The notes under the pieces are model-generated. The model was not told the origin of the DNA. It did no database searches and worked only from the letters and a program-made list of their open reading frames with translations. A program made the position numbers and the translations under genes. A stretch of 44,868 nt of DNA from Shewanella sp. 10N.286.48.A6 (GTDB lineage Bacteria > Pseudomonadota > Gammaproteobacteria > Enterobacterales > Shewanellaceae): positions 1 through 44,868 of the forward strand of contig NZ_MCVI01000015.1 in assembly GCF_002873135.1 (NCBI RefSeq). Reading direction: 5' to 3'. This document shows, in pieces, positions 1 to 9,401 of this stretch (position 1 is the first letter of the stretch; every line of letters begins with the position of its first letter).

Positions 1-3000
1 CTCTGCGGTCAATGACTTTGAGACCACCCCGAACAGCGGCGATTACACGGTCACCATGACCGATGGCGCCGGTGACACCACCGATGCCACCATCACCCTC
101 AACGAACGAAATATTAACGAAGCACCAAATATCAGCGACCACTCTGATATGATCAATGACTCAATCATTAACGGTACCGCTGTTTATGATGTTAACGACA
201 TAAATTCATTAGGTGACACTGACCTAGATGGAGATAACCTGAGCTACAGCTTTGTTCTTTCAGATGGTTCCACCAGCCTAATTAGCGAAGATGGAGCTTT
301 TGCCATCGACGAAGGTACTGGTGTGATAACGGTCAATGACACAACTAAAATCGATTACGATATTGGTAGCCAAATCAGCCTTACAGTTCAAGCTTCTGAC
401 GGAAGCTTAACTGACACAGCAACTGTTACCTTTGATTTAAATAATATCGACGCTGCCGATGATGCTGTAGGGACCACTTTTTCAACCACTGCTGACTCAG
501 CCAACGGTTGGGTAAGTCCTACAAATGCTGATGGCGAAGCAGACTTTGTGATTAGCGCCAGAAATGCTGACGGCAGCACCGGAACACTGACTTATAATGA
601 TGGCACTAATCAATTAGGTGTGGATGGGTCTCCAAGATCCACAGACCAAATTACAAGTCAGATTGAGTATGATTCTGCATCAGGAACATCAGAAGCGATT
701 GTCATTGATTTCAATGGCCTAGTTAATGAAGCAACCTTTAGTGTTTCTAGAATGTTTGCTGATGAAAATAGTGGTGAGCAAGGTACTTGGTACGCTTATT
801 ACAATGGTCAATTGGTCGCAACCGAAACCTTTTCAACAACTAGTGGCACAACCGGCACATTTACAATTAATACTGGCAGCCTTGTATTTGACCAGCTGGT
901 ATTTGAAGCTGCACCAACTATTAGTGAAGCAAATGGAGGGCCACAGCTCACTGACTCCTCAGACTACTACTTAGACTCTGTCACTGTCACAGGACCTGCA
1001 CTAGTTGATGCTTATGTTGTCAATGAAAACGCAACATTAAGCATCACAGAAATCTCTGAAGGCTTATTAGCAAATGATATTGATGCTCAAGGTCATACGT
1101 TCACAATAAGTCATGTCAATGGCGACAATTTAGTTGATGGGGAAGTAATAACTCTCCCAAGTGGCGCGTTATTGACAATTAATGGCGATGGTACCTATAG
1201 CTATAATGCCAATAATGCATTCCGTAATTTATCTGCAGGTGAAGTCACAACTGACAGTTTCACTTATACGATTACCGATGAATATGGAGCAATAGATACC
1301 GCTACTGTAACTATCAATGTTATTGGACTTGATGAAGACGTCATCATCAATACCCCCGATGTGCTTCTAGTCGATGAATCTGCCTTAGCTGATGGTACTG
1401 GCTTTGTAAATAACGGGCAAACATTAGCAAGTGGTTCAACAAATATAGAAGTTAATGATGGCTTAGACCGTCTTGAAATTCAAAATGGGCTTAATACGAC
1501 CACATTAACACTCGCTTCATTGCTCGTAGCTTCTGTAGCTAACCCAATTGTGATTGCAGGGGAGTATGGAACGTTAACGATTACTGGTTATAACGATGGT
1601 TTACTTGATTATAATTACTCCATAAATAGCGCACAAAATCATACTGGATCAAATAGTGAGTCACTATCTGATAATTTCCAAATAACTGCTTACGATATAG
1701 ATGGTGATAGTGCCTCAGCAACATTATCTGCCGGAATTATTGATGACTTTTCAAAAGCAACAAATGATAACGTCACTATTGAGGTACTTGAAGATTCATT
1801 CGCTATTATAGGTGGTGTGCAAGCAACTTGGCTCTCGACAATTGGTGGTGCTAATATTGTCCGTTATGACGGTGATATCGGTAATGGCGGAGAAGATAAC
1901 GATAGTGAATTCGATCAAATACGTTGGGGTAATCCTGTAACTGCAGGTCTGAAATCTGGATATGGCTTCATTGATAATGACACAGCTTTAAACGGCGAAC
2001 TTGCTCTTAATCAGGATATTGTTTTAGGAACCTTTACTCATTATAACTATCCCATATACTCAGGAAGCTCCATAACAGGGGCTTCAATGGATGTGGTATT
2101 TAATGTCATAGACGCCTTTGGTGTTGTCACACCTGTAACATTAACCCTGAATTTAGCTCACAATGAAACGCCAAATGACGGACCAAATCCTGATGATATT
2201 GTAACTATCGAACAAACTAATGTAACGTTTAACTATGAAGGCGAACTTTATACTATTCAAGTAATTGGTTTTATAGATGAAAATGGTGATGTGGTAACTT
2301 CCATTTATACTGAAGAAAATGCCGCAACAAGCTACGATTTAGTTATAAGAATGGTTGCAGGTAATGGATACGAGTTACCGTATATCGAAGGTAATGTCAT
2401 TGATAATGATATTACAGGAGCAGATGTTGATACGGTTGTGGTTGGTGTGGAGACTGGGGATCAAAGTGATACGAGCATCGTTGGAAATATAGGTACTGTG
2501 ATCACAGGCACATACGGTAACTTGGTTATCAATACCGATGGTAGCTATCGTTACGATGTCACCATGGATAATAACCTTATCCCTGACAATGCCGTAGAAA
2601 CTTTCACTTATACAATTAGAGATTCCGACGGCGATGAATCAAGTGCAACACTTTCTATAGACGTTAGCTTGGTTAATGTACAAGGAGTTCCTACTTCCAC
2701 GTCTGATAATCTCAACGTAGAAGGTTCAAACTTAGCCGATGAAATTATTGTATTAGATGGAGAAAATGGCACTCAGAAACAGCTCAATGTTAGTTTCGGT
2801 GGAGGCTTATTCGGACAAATAACTAACTCTGATGGTAATTTGATTACAGACAATGGCAGCAACCTTACTAGCTTTAGTCAGAATAATAAGCAAATTATAA
2901 GCAGTAGTGAGGGTCATGACCATATCGAAACAGGTAAAGGAAATGACACTATTTATGCGGGTGCAACAGGATCAACTAATTATCAATCAGATGATGAACT

Positions 3001-3688
3001 TGAGTTAACTTCCGAAGAAATTGATACTCATCACATCATGACAGGCACACTTTCGGGCGCCGATAGCATAATAGATACTAATGGATTATTACTTACAGAG
3101 GACGTTACTTCAGCACAAGTAGATGCGGTCAATGGAGGTAGTGGCAATGATTCTATATTCGGTCAATCAGGCTCCGATATTCTTTATGGTCATACAGGAG
3201 ACGATAATATCGATGGTGGCAGCCATAATGATGGGCTTAGAGGCGGTGAAGGCAATGACACCCTAATAGGAGGTCTAGGTGATGACATCATGCGTGGCGA
3301 TAGTGGCAATGACACCTTCGTCTGGCAACAAGGTGAATTTGGTGCTGACCATATTACCGACTTCAACGTAAGCGAAGATAAGCTTGATTTAAGTGACATA
3401 CTCGTGAACGAAGAGTACTCATCTTTAGAAGATTTGCTAAACATTACTGAAGCTAATGGATCTACCACTATTAGTATTGATGCAAATGGTGATGATGTCT
3501 TTGAACAACAAATTATTCTCGATGGAATCGAACTATCATCAATATATAGCAGCAATGAAGATGGGGTCATTATTAACGGATTAATTAATGATGGCGCTTT
3601 AATTGTCGATACCACAAATGAAGCTCCGGCTCCAAATACTATTATTGATCCTTTAGATCATAATCCAGATGGTAATATTATTCCTTAA
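1..3688 (+). CDS. bpfA: Large RTX adhesin BpfA/LapA-like, C-terminal part (5' truncated)
   Basis: The reading frame is open from base 2, so the gene begins outside the window; about 1228 residues are visible. It is the C-terminal end of a giant surface adhesin secreted by type I secretion. The visible part starts with the end of an Ig-like repeat, followed by a cadherin-like domain (nt 116-450), an unassigned beta-rich domain (about 452-1000) and several VCBS/cadherin-like domains (about 1000-2690). Calcium-binding RTX nonapeptides follow (about 2900-3330; e.g. GKGNDTIYA, GGEGNDTLIG, GDSGNDTF), then a type I secretion target region with the motif DFNVSEDKLDLSDIL. The next genes are its own secretion system and its release protease, which supports the BpfA/LapA identity. 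The LapG cleavage site would lie in the missing N-terminus. The first 110 bases are much more GC-rich than the rest, marking the end of the repeat array. Confidence 0.9.
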   Translation, partial: SAVNDFETTPNSGDYTVTMTDGAGDTTDATITLNERNINEAPNISDHSDMINDSIINGTAVYDVNDINSLGDTDLDGDNLSYSFVLSDGSTSLISEDGAFAIDEGTGVITVNDTTKIDYDIGSQISLTVQASDGSLTDTATVTFDLNNIDAADDAVGTTFSTTADSANGWVSPTNADGEADFVISARNADGSTGTLTYNDGTNQLGVDGSPRSTDQITSQIEYDSASGTSEAIVIDFNGLVNEATFSVSRMFADENSGEQGTWYAYYNGQLVATETFSTTSGTTGTFTINTGSLVFDQLVFEAAPTISEANGGPQLTDSSDYYLDSVTVTGPALVDAYVVNENATLSITEISEGLLANDIDAQGHTFTISHVNGDNLVDGEVITLPSGALLTINGDGTYSYNANNAFRNLSAGEVTTDSFTYTITDEYGAIDTATVTINVIGLDEDVIINTPDVLLVDESALADGTGFVNNGQTLASGSTNIEVNDGLDRLEIQNGLNTTTLTLASLLVASVANPIVIAGEYGTLTITGYNDGLLDYNYSINSAQNHTGSNSESLSDNFQITAYDIDGDSASATLSAGIIDDFSKATNDNVTIEVLEDSFAIIGGVQATWLSTIGGANIVRYDGDIGNGGEDNDSEFDQIRWGNPVTAGLKSGYGFIDNDTALNGELALNQDIVLGTFTHYNYPIYSGSSITGASMDVVFNVIDAFGVVTPVTLTLNLAHNETPNDGPNPDDIVTIEQTNVTFNYEGELYTIQVIGFIDENGDVVTSIYTEENAATSYDLVIRMVAGNGYELPYIEGNVIDNDITGADVDTVVVGVETGDQSDTSIVGNIGTVITGTYGNLVINTDGSYRYDVTMDNNLIPDNAVETFTYTIRDSDGDESSATLSIDVSLVNVQGVPTSTSDNLNVEGSNLADEIIVLDGENGTQKQLNVSFGGGLFGQITNSDGNLITDNGSNLTSFSQNNKQIISSSEGHDHIETGKGNDTIYAGATGSTNYQSDDELELTSEEIDTHHIMTGTLSGADSIIDTNGLLLTEDVTSAQVDAVNGGSGNDSIFGQSGSDILYGHTGDDNIDGGSHNDGLRGGEGNDTLIGGLGDDIMRGDSGNDTFVWQQGEFGADHITDFNVSEDKLDLSDILVNEEYSSLEDLLNITEANGSTTISIDANGDDVFEQQIILDGIELSSIYSSNEDGVIINGLINDGALIVDTTNEAPAPNTIIDPLDHNPDGNIIP

Positions 3689-3700
3689 ATACAACACTTT

Positions 3701-3733
3701 GTTGACACTACGTAGTAATATGTAAGCGTCAAC
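3701..3733 (+). promoter_or_regulatory. Imperfect inverted repeat between adhesin and transporter genes
   Basis: GTTGACAC at 3701-3708 is nearly complementary to GCGTCAAC at 3726-3733 (one mismatch), with a 17-base loop that includes the end of a small palindrome (CTACGTAG). It lies in the 89-base gap between bpfA and the ABC transporter gene. It has no T-run, so it is not a normal terminator. It could be an mRNA stability or processing element. Function is unknown. Confidence 0.25.
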
Positions 3734-3777
3734 TAAAGAGATTGTTAATAATTATAAATATGAAGGATCTATATTAG

Positions 3778-5952
3778 GTGCCAGCAACTGCATCAAACAA
3801 TCAAGAACAGTGGACTATTTCAGCGTCCCAACGGACCACTGTTGATCCATTACTTGATTGCTTAGTCTTAATGACTGAACATTTTGGTTCGCCATGCTCA
3901 AGTGACTCACTTGCGGCAGGCTTACCATTAACTGGCGCTAACATCACTCCAGATTTACTACCGCAAGCTGCCTCGCGTGGTGGTTTGTCAGCTAAATTAA
4001 CCCGTAAAGATCTTAATCAAATATCAGCTATTTTACTGCCTTGTATTTTACTGCTTAAAGATAAAAAAGCCTGCATATTACATAGCCTTGATATCGATGC
4101 TGACAAAGCAACCATTCAATTACCCGAAACCGGTGGAGAAGAAGTTCTCACCATTGAAGAACTAGAAACCCTTTATGTGGGTTATCTATTTTTAGTTAAA
4201 CAAGAGTTTCGTGGCGATAACAGCTTTGATGTTCACATTCACGATAATAGTACTCACTGGTTACTACAAAGCATTAAAGACTCAGCACCCATCTATCGAG
4301 ATGCCCTGATTGCATCTGTGCTAGTTAACTTATTCGCATTGGTATCACCATTATTCATCATGAATGTATACGATAAAGTGGTACCGAATTTAGCCTTTGA
4401 GTCATTATGGGTACTCGCCATTGGCGCAGGGATTGCCTATTTATTTGATCTTATTTTACGTCAGTTACGCAGCTACTTAATTGATGTTGCAGGTAAAAAA
4501 GTCGATATCATTGTTTCTTCAAAATTATTTGCCAAAGCAATTGGGATTCCACTATCAAAACGCTCCCCTAGCGTGGGCGGCATGGCAAGGCAATTAAGTG
4601 AATTTGACAGTATTCGAGAAATTTTAACCTCTGCAACCATCACCACCTTAGTGGACCTTCCGTTCGCCCTACTGTTTGTCACCATTATTTATATTGTTGC
4701 CGGCGACCTAGCGGTTATCCCAGTTCTTGGGGGGATTATCATTATCGGCTTTACGTTCTACATCCAACCAAAACTTAAGGCCGCAATTGAAGAAAGTAAC
4801 CGCTTTTCAAGCCTCAAGCACGGCCATTTGATTGAAAGCTTAACGGCATTAGAGTCCATTAAAGCTAATGGCGCAGAAGGCCTAGTACAAAAAAGTTGGC
4901 AGCAGATGATAGGCCACACCGCTAACTGGCAGCTTAAATCTAAAAAACTCACTAATGCCGTCAGTAATGTGGCTAACTTTATTGTGCAGCTTACCGTCGT
5001 CTGCGTGGTGATTCTTGGGGTGTATCGGGTGGCTGATAATGCTATCTCAATGGGCGGCATTATCGCAGCGGTGATGCTTTCAAGCCGCGCAATCTCACCG
5101 ATGGCGCAACTTGCAGGGCTAATTACTCGAGGCAACCAAACAGCAAGCTCGCTACGCCAACTTGACGAGGTAATGAACCAAGAAGAAGAGTTTGAAAACA
5201 AAGGCCATTTGGTTAGCAAACAGCGCTTACAAGGTAAAATTGATGCTGACAACATCGCTTTCAGCTTTCCTGAAGCCGAAAGACCTGTGCTACATCCGCT
5301 TTCCGTCCACATAAAACCCGGTGAGCGTATTGCTATTATCGGCCGTAATGGCTCAGGCAAAAGTACCTTAGCAAAACTGTTAGTTGGCTTGTATAAACCC
5401 ACTCAAGGCAGCCTGCGTTACGATGGCTTAGATGCGGGTCAAATTCACCCCAGTGATTTACGTAAAAATTTCGGCTATTTGCCCCAAGATGTGACCCTTT
5501 TTCATGGTTCTATTAAAGATAATATTCTTTTTGGCACCCGTCAGGTGACAGAGCATCAACTTATTCGTGCAGTGCAGCTTTCTGGGGTCAGTATGTTTAC
5601 TAACCTTGAGTCTGAAGGTTTAGATCAGCAAGTAGGTGAAGGCGGCTTGTCATTAAGCCGAGGGCAACGTCAAACCGTTGCATTAGCAAGAGCAACCTTA
5701 AATGACCCGCCCATCTTATTAATGGATGAACCAACAGCCAGTTTAGATGCTCGCGCTGAAAAACAGTTTATTCGCTCAATGGAGCATGTCAGTAAAGACC
5801 GCACTTTATTACTGATCACCCATAAGATGCACTTATTACGTTTAGTTGATCGCATTATCGTACTTGATAAGGGCCATATTGTTGCCGATGGCCCCAAAGA
5901 TCGCGTGCTTGAAAAACTCAATAATGGCTTACTTGCAGGAGGGCGCAGTTAA
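3778..5952 (+). CDS. lapB: Type I secretion ABC transporter for the adhesin (LapB/AggB-like)
   Basis: This 724-residue inner-membrane ABC exporter (ATPase fused to permease) should energise secretion of the upstream adhesin. The N-terminal 140 residues resemble a C39-like domain that binds substrate rather than cutting it. A six-helix membrane domain follows (about 170-460), then the nucleotide-binding domain: Walker A GRNGSGKST at 522-530, signature LSRGQ at 626-630 (R replaces the usual second G), Walker B ILLMDE at 646-651, and the H-loop LLITHK. The start is GTG at 3778, preceded by AAGGA at 3763-3767; no ATG lies near in frame. The stop overlaps the next start by one base (TAATG), so the secretion genes are co-translated. 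The adhesin transporter LapB is unrelated to the LPS-assembly protein of the same name. Confidence 0.93.
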   Translation: MPATASNNQEQWTISASQRTTVDPLLDCLVLMTEHFGSPCSSDSLAAGLPLTGANITPDLLPQAASRGGLSAKLTRKDLNQISAILLPCILLLKDKKACILHSLDIDADKATIQLPETGGEEVLTIEELETLYVGYLFLVKQEFRGDNSFDVHIHDNSTHWLLQSIKDSAPIYRDALIASVLVNLFALVSPLFIMNVYDKVVPNLAFESLWVLAIGAGIAYLFDLILRQLRSYLIDVAGKKVDIIVSSKLFAKAIGIPLSKRSPSVGGMARQLSEFDSIREILTSATITTLVDLPFALLFVTIIYIVAGDLAVIPVLGGIIIIGFTFYIQPKLKAAIEESNRFSSLKHGHLIESLTALESIKANGAEGLVQKSWQQMIGHTANWQLKSKKLTNAVSNVANFIVQLTVVCVVILGVYRVADNAISMGGIIAAVMLSSRAISPMAQLAGLITRGNQTASSLRQLDEVMNQEEEFENKGHLVSKQRLQGKIDADNIAFSFPEAERPVLHPLSVHIKPGERIAIIGRNGSGKSTLAKLLVGLYKPTQGSLRYDGLDAGQIHPSDLRKNFGYLPQDVTLFHGSIKDNILFGTRQVTEHQLIRAVQLSGVSMFTNLESEGLDQQVGEGGLSLSRGQRQTVALARATLNDPPILLMDEPTASLDARAEKQFIRSMEHVSKDRTLLLITHKMHLLRLVDRIIVLDKGHIVADGPKDRVLEKLNNGLLAGGRS

Positions 5953-7334
5953 TGACTAACAAGCTCTCTAACCATGATTTAGACATGGTCGATGATGTTT
6001 ATGGTGCCATGATGACCGAGTCACCACGTGGTCATCACCTAATCATTTGGTCAATTGCGGCCATGTTTATCTGCTTCTTTATTTGGGCCTATTTTTCTGA
6101 ATTAGATCAGGTAACTTCAGGAATGGGCAAAGTTATCCCCTCTTCCCAAGTGCAACTCATTGATAGTTTGGATGGTGGCGTACTACAAGAAATCTATGTC
6201 CAAGAAGGCATGATAGTCACCAAAGGTCAGCCATTAGTCAAAATTGATGACATTCGCTTCCGCTCAGATTTCGCTCAACAAGAACAAGAGGTTTATAGCT
6301 TACAAACTAATGTGATCCGCCTGCGAACCGAGCTAGATAGTATTGTTATTTCTGACATGTCTTCAAACTGGCGCGAGCAAGTTAAAATCACGAAGCAGCC
6401 ATTAGTTTTTCCTGATGAGATTATCAATGATGAGCCTAACTTAGTTAAAAACCAACAAGCTGAATACAGCGGCCGTTTAGATAATCTCAGCAATCAGTTA
6501 GAAATTTTGGTGCGCCAAATTCAGCAGCGCCAACAAGAAACTGAAGAGTTAAGCTCTAAAATTATCACCCTAACCAAAAGCTATCAGCTGATTTCACGGG
6601 AATTAGAACTCACTAAACCCCTAGCACAAAAAGGTATCGTTCCAGAAGTTGAGCTATTAAAACTTGAACGTACTGTTAATGACATTCAAGGCGAGCTTAA
6701 AACCTTACGTCTACTGCGGCCTAAATTAAAAGCCACTATGGATGAAGCTATCCTTAAACGCCGTGAGGCGGTATTTGTTTACGCTGCTGATTTACGCGCC
6801 CAATTAAATGAAATGCAAACTAAGCTATCTAGGATGAACCAAGCGCAAATAGGCGCGTTCGATAAGATCAGCAAAGCCATTATTACCTCACCCGTTAACG
6901 GCACCATTAAAACCTTACACATGAATACCTTAGGGGGTGTGGTACAACCAGGTGAAGAGATTATTGAAATTGTGCCATCAGAAGATCAGCTACTGATTGA
7001 GACTAAGATAACCCCACAAGATATTGCATTTTTACACCCAGGATTACCCGCAATCGTCAAAGTGACCGCTTATGACTTTACCCGCTACGGCGGCCTCAAA
7101 GGCACCGTAGAGCACATTAGTGCCGATACCAGTTTAGATGAAGAAGGCAACAGCTTTTATACCATCCGAGTACGAACCAAAGAATCAAATTTGATAAAAA
7201 AAGATGGCACACAGATGCCAATTATTCCGGGAATGCTTACCTCAGTAGACGTAATAACCGGACAAAGAACAATCCTTGAGTATATTTTAAACCCTATTTT
7301 AAGGGCTAAAGAAACTGCACTTCGAGAGAATTAA
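5952..7334 (+). CDS. lapC: Type I secretion membrane fusion protein (HlyD family, LapC-like)
   Basis: This 460-residue periplasmic adaptor links the ABC transporter to the outer membrane channel. It has a short cytoplasmic N-terminus, one membrane helix at about residues 30-47 (IIWSIAAMFICFFIWAY), a split lipoyl/biotinyl-like domain (LDGGVLQEIYVQEGMIV near 60), a long charged and Gln-rich alpha-hairpin (about 105-310), the second lipoyl half (ITSPVNGTIKTL), and a beta-barrel C-terminus typical of HlyD. The length is normal for the family. Its ATG overlaps the transporter stop codon by one base. It is followed by a 25-base gap that holds a hairpin around the next gene's ribosome binding site. 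Confidence 0.93.
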   Translation: MTNKLSNHDLDMVDDVYGAMMTESPRGHHLIIWSIAAMFICFFIWAYFSELDQVTSGMGKVIPSSQVQLIDSLDGGVLQEIYVQEGMIVTKGQPLVKIDDIRFRSDFAQQEQEVYSLQTNVIRLRTELDSIVISDMSSNWREQVKITKQPLVFPDEIINDEPNLVKNQQAEYSGRLDNLSNQLEILVRQIQQRQQETEELSSKIITLTKSYQLISRELELTKPLAQKGIVPEVELLKLERTVNDIQGELKTLRLLRPKLKATMDEAILKRREAVFVYAADLRAQLNEMQTKLSRMNQAQIGAFDKISKAIITSPVNGTIKTLHMNTLGGVVQPGEEIIEIVPSEDQLLIETKITPQDIAFLHPGLPAIVKVTAYDFTRYGGLKGTVEHISADTSLDEEGNSFYTIRVRTKESNLIKKDGTQMPIIPGMLTSVDVITGQRTILEYILNPILRAKETALREN

Positions 7335-7336
7335 AC

Positions 7337-7357
7337 AAAAAACCTGGAGGGTTTTTT
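7337..7357 (+). promoter_or_regulatory. Hairpin presenting the lapE ribosome binding site in its loop
   Basis: AAAAAACC (7337-7344) pairs perfectly with GGTTTTTT (7350-7357), leaving a five-base loop TGGAG. The Shine-Dalgarno sequence TGGAGG (7345-7350) therefore fills the loop and the first stem base, ten bases before the lapE ATG at 7360. The AU-rich stem ending in six T residues also resembles a weak terminator. It may tune expression of the outer membrane component relative to the adaptor; that is inference. Confidence 0.5.
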
Positions 7358-7359
7358 AC

Positions 7360-8781
7360 ATGAAATTGAATATAACCCAGTGTCGTAAGTTAAGTATTTT
7401 GGCATTGGCAATGTCTGCATTTTTTGCAGTGCCTACTCTAAACGCGCAATCGTTAGAACAAGCTGTCGCCCATACTTTGGATACTAATCCAGAGTTGCGT
7501 ATTGCCTTTAATCGCTTTAAAGCCCGTGAGGAGCAAGTTAATCAAGCTGTGGCAGGTTATATGCCAACAGTTGATTTAACCGGCGCCTATGGTTGGGAGC
7601 AAACGGACAGCCCCTCAACCCGACGTAAAAGCCAGCCTGGTAACGATAATTTAGATGATGGCGTTATGGAGCTCGAACGTGGTGAAGCAGGTTTTAGCAT
7701 CAAACAGATGTTATTTGACGGCTTCTATACCAGCAGTGAAGTTGATCGCTACTCATTTGAAGCCAGTGCTGAACAGTGGGCATTATTTGCCGCTGCTGAA
7801 GATATCGCTTTAGAAGTAAGTAAGGTTTACACCAATTACATTAAAGCTGAGCAGCTATTAGTGTTATCGGAAAAAAACCTCAGAAGTCATGAAGAAATAT
7901 ACGACCAAATTAAGCAGCGCACCGAATCAGGCTTAGGCTCCATTGCTGATTTATCGCAAATATCAGGTCGATTAGCTCGTGCTAACGCTAATGTTATGGC
8001 AGCTAAAAATAACCTATTAGATGCGAAAGCACAGTATATTCGTATTGTCGAAAAAGAACCTGATAACTTAGTTGCACCAGTGCCAGATATGGATTTGATG
8101 CCTGATAATATCGCTGAAAGCGTGCTGATGGCCCAAGAAAATCATCCGATCCTTAAATCTGCCAATAGCGATATTAACGCCGCAGATAAAGAACGAAAAT
8201 CAGCGCAGTCAAATTACTATCCAAAGTTCTCATTAGAATTAAATGGTAATTGGAATAATGATGTAGATGGTGAAGATGGTTACGGCACTGGCAGTGCTCT
8301 CAACCCTAATGTCGGCGGCCATAATAACGATTTAGTCGGCATGGTACGAGTTAAATACAACCTTTTCTCAGGTGGTAAAGATCTCGCACGGGAAAAGGAA
8401 GCTGCTTACAAAATCAATGAGGCCAAAGAAATTCGTCAACGGGCACATCGCCAAGTTATTGAAGGGGTGCATTTATCTTGGAATGCTTATGAGATGCTAG
8501 CACCGCAAAAACGCTATATTCGCGACCATGTGATTGCCTCTAAAGATACCCAAGTAGCTTATTCTCAACAGTTTAATTTAGGCCAACGTAGCTTGCTGGA
8601 TTTACTCGATACTGAAAATGAGCTGTTTCAAGCCCGTAAAGATTACCTGCAAACTGAGTTTGACGAAACGGCGGCAAAATATCGGCTGCTAAATGCAACG
8701 GGTAGATTGCTTGACTCGTTGCGGGTCACACGTCCAGATATTTGGCAAGGTGAACGTGATTATGAAGGTGGAGTAAGATGA
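7360..8781 (+). CDS. lapE: TolC-family outer membrane channel of the adhesin secretion system (LapE/AggA-like)
   Basis: This 473-residue outer membrane efflux protein forms the exit channel of the type I system. A signal peptide occupies about residues 1-29 (hydrophobic ILALAMSAFFAVPTLNA, likely cut before QSLEQA). The mature part has the two repeated outer-membrane-efflux-protein halves with long alpha-helical stretches, and the TolC-like segment QQFNLGQRSLLDLLDTENEL near the C-terminus. Length is normal. The ATG at 7360 has TGGAGG ten bases upstream. In Shewanella this gene is known as aggA and is needed for biofilm formation (from memory). The stop overlaps the start of the lipoprotein gene by 4 bases (ATGA). 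Confidence 0.92.
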   Translation: MKLNITQCRKLSILALAMSAFFAVPTLNAQSLEQAVAHTLDTNPELRIAFNRFKAREEQVNQAVAGYMPTVDLTGAYGWEQTDSPSTRRKSQPGNDNLDDGVMELERGEAGFSIKQMLFDGFYTSSEVDRYSFEASAEQWALFAAAEDIALEVSKVYTNYIKAEQLLVLSEKNLRSHEEIYDQIKQRTESGLGSIADLSQISGRLARANANVMAAKNNLLDAKAQYIRIVEKEPDNLVAPVPDMDLMPDNIAESVLMAQENHPILKSANSDINAADKERKSAQSNYYPKFSLELNGNWNNDVDGEDGYGTGSALNPNVGGHNNDLVGMVRVKYNLFSGGKDLAREKEAAYKINEAKEIRQRAHRQVIEGVHLSWNAYEMLAPQKRYIRDHVIASKDTQVAYSQQFNLGQRSLLDLLDTENELFQARKDYLQTEFDETAAKYRLLNATGRLLDSLRVTRPDIWQGERDYEGGVR

Positions 8782-9377
8782 TGAAATATTTGTTTTTGCT
8801 ACTTGTAATAAGCTTAGCGACTGGCTGTTCGATGCGAGACATTGTCACTATGGATACGGCCACGCAACAAGAGTTTGATCTTAATGATAATGATAATGAC
8901 GGTGTGATTATGGCCCGTGAGCGCTGCTTAGAAACGGTCATTGGTGCTGATATCGACAATTATGGCTGCGCCACCGTAAGCAAAATTAATGAGCGCCAGG
9001 AGTTACAGATTCTGTTTGAAAATGACTCAGCAGACATTAACCCACGCTTTTATCAGCAAATTGAACAAATTGCGCAATTAATGAAGCTGTACCCTAGCAC
9101 CAATGTCACCATTGAAGGCCATTGCAGTAAAACCGGTAGCTATGAGCATAATCTACATTTATCTCAAGCCAGAGCACAAAACGTTACCCAAATATTAGCT
9201 GACACTTTTGCTATTAATCCGTCAAGGCTCAATGCCATTGGCTATAGCTACGATAGACCTATTGATGAATCTGACTCAGCCGAGGCTAATGAGGCTAACC
9301 GCCGGGTTATTGCTGAAGTGACTGGCGATGATTCAAAAACAGATATGAAGTGGCACATTTATACTGTTGATCAGTAA
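8778..9377 (+). CDS. OmpA-family lipoprotein in the adhesin operon
   Basis: This predicted 199-residue outer membrane lipoprotein has a hydrophobic leader ending in a lipobox (LATGC, Cys17). A calcium-binding thrombospondin type 3-like stretch follows (NDNDNDGVIMARERC up to DIDNYGC), then a C-terminal OmpA-like domain (about 80-190) that normally binds peptidoglycan. The conserved motif reads EGHCSKTGSYEHN rather than the usual GHTDxxG form, so the Asp that contacts diaminopimelate is Ser; the later Arg (NRRV) is kept. Two ATG codons are possible (8778 and 8781), with GGTGGAG at 8767-8773. It overlaps lapE by 4 bases, placing it in the same operon. It could anchor the secretion or adhesin complex to the cell wall (inference). 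Confidence 0.85.
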   Translation: MMKYLFLLLVISLATGCSMRDIVTMDTATQQEFDLNDNDNDGVIMARERCLETVIGADIDNYGCATVSKINERQELQILFENDSADINPRFYQQIEQIAQLMKLYPSTNVTIEGHCSKTGSYEHNLHLSQARAQNVTQILADTFAINPSRLNAIGYSYDRPIDESDSAEANEANRRVIAEVTGDDSKTDMKWHIYTVDQ

Positions 9378-9401
9378 AAATTGTCATTGAGGTGCTAACA
9401 G

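Noticed and set aside
2915..3330. CRISPR-like or short tandem DNA repeats
   Set aside because: The periodicity is in the protein (RTX nonapeptides); DNA copies are degenerate and lie in frame.
4758..5402. A 214-codon open frame on the - strand inside the ABC transporter gene
   Set aside because: It is the antisense shadow of the nucleotide-binding and membrane domains; no ribosome binding site or recognisable domain.
7337..7357. A full intrinsic terminator between lapC and lapE
   Set aside because: The stem is mostly A-T and the operon continues; a partial pause or RBS-control hairpin is more likely.
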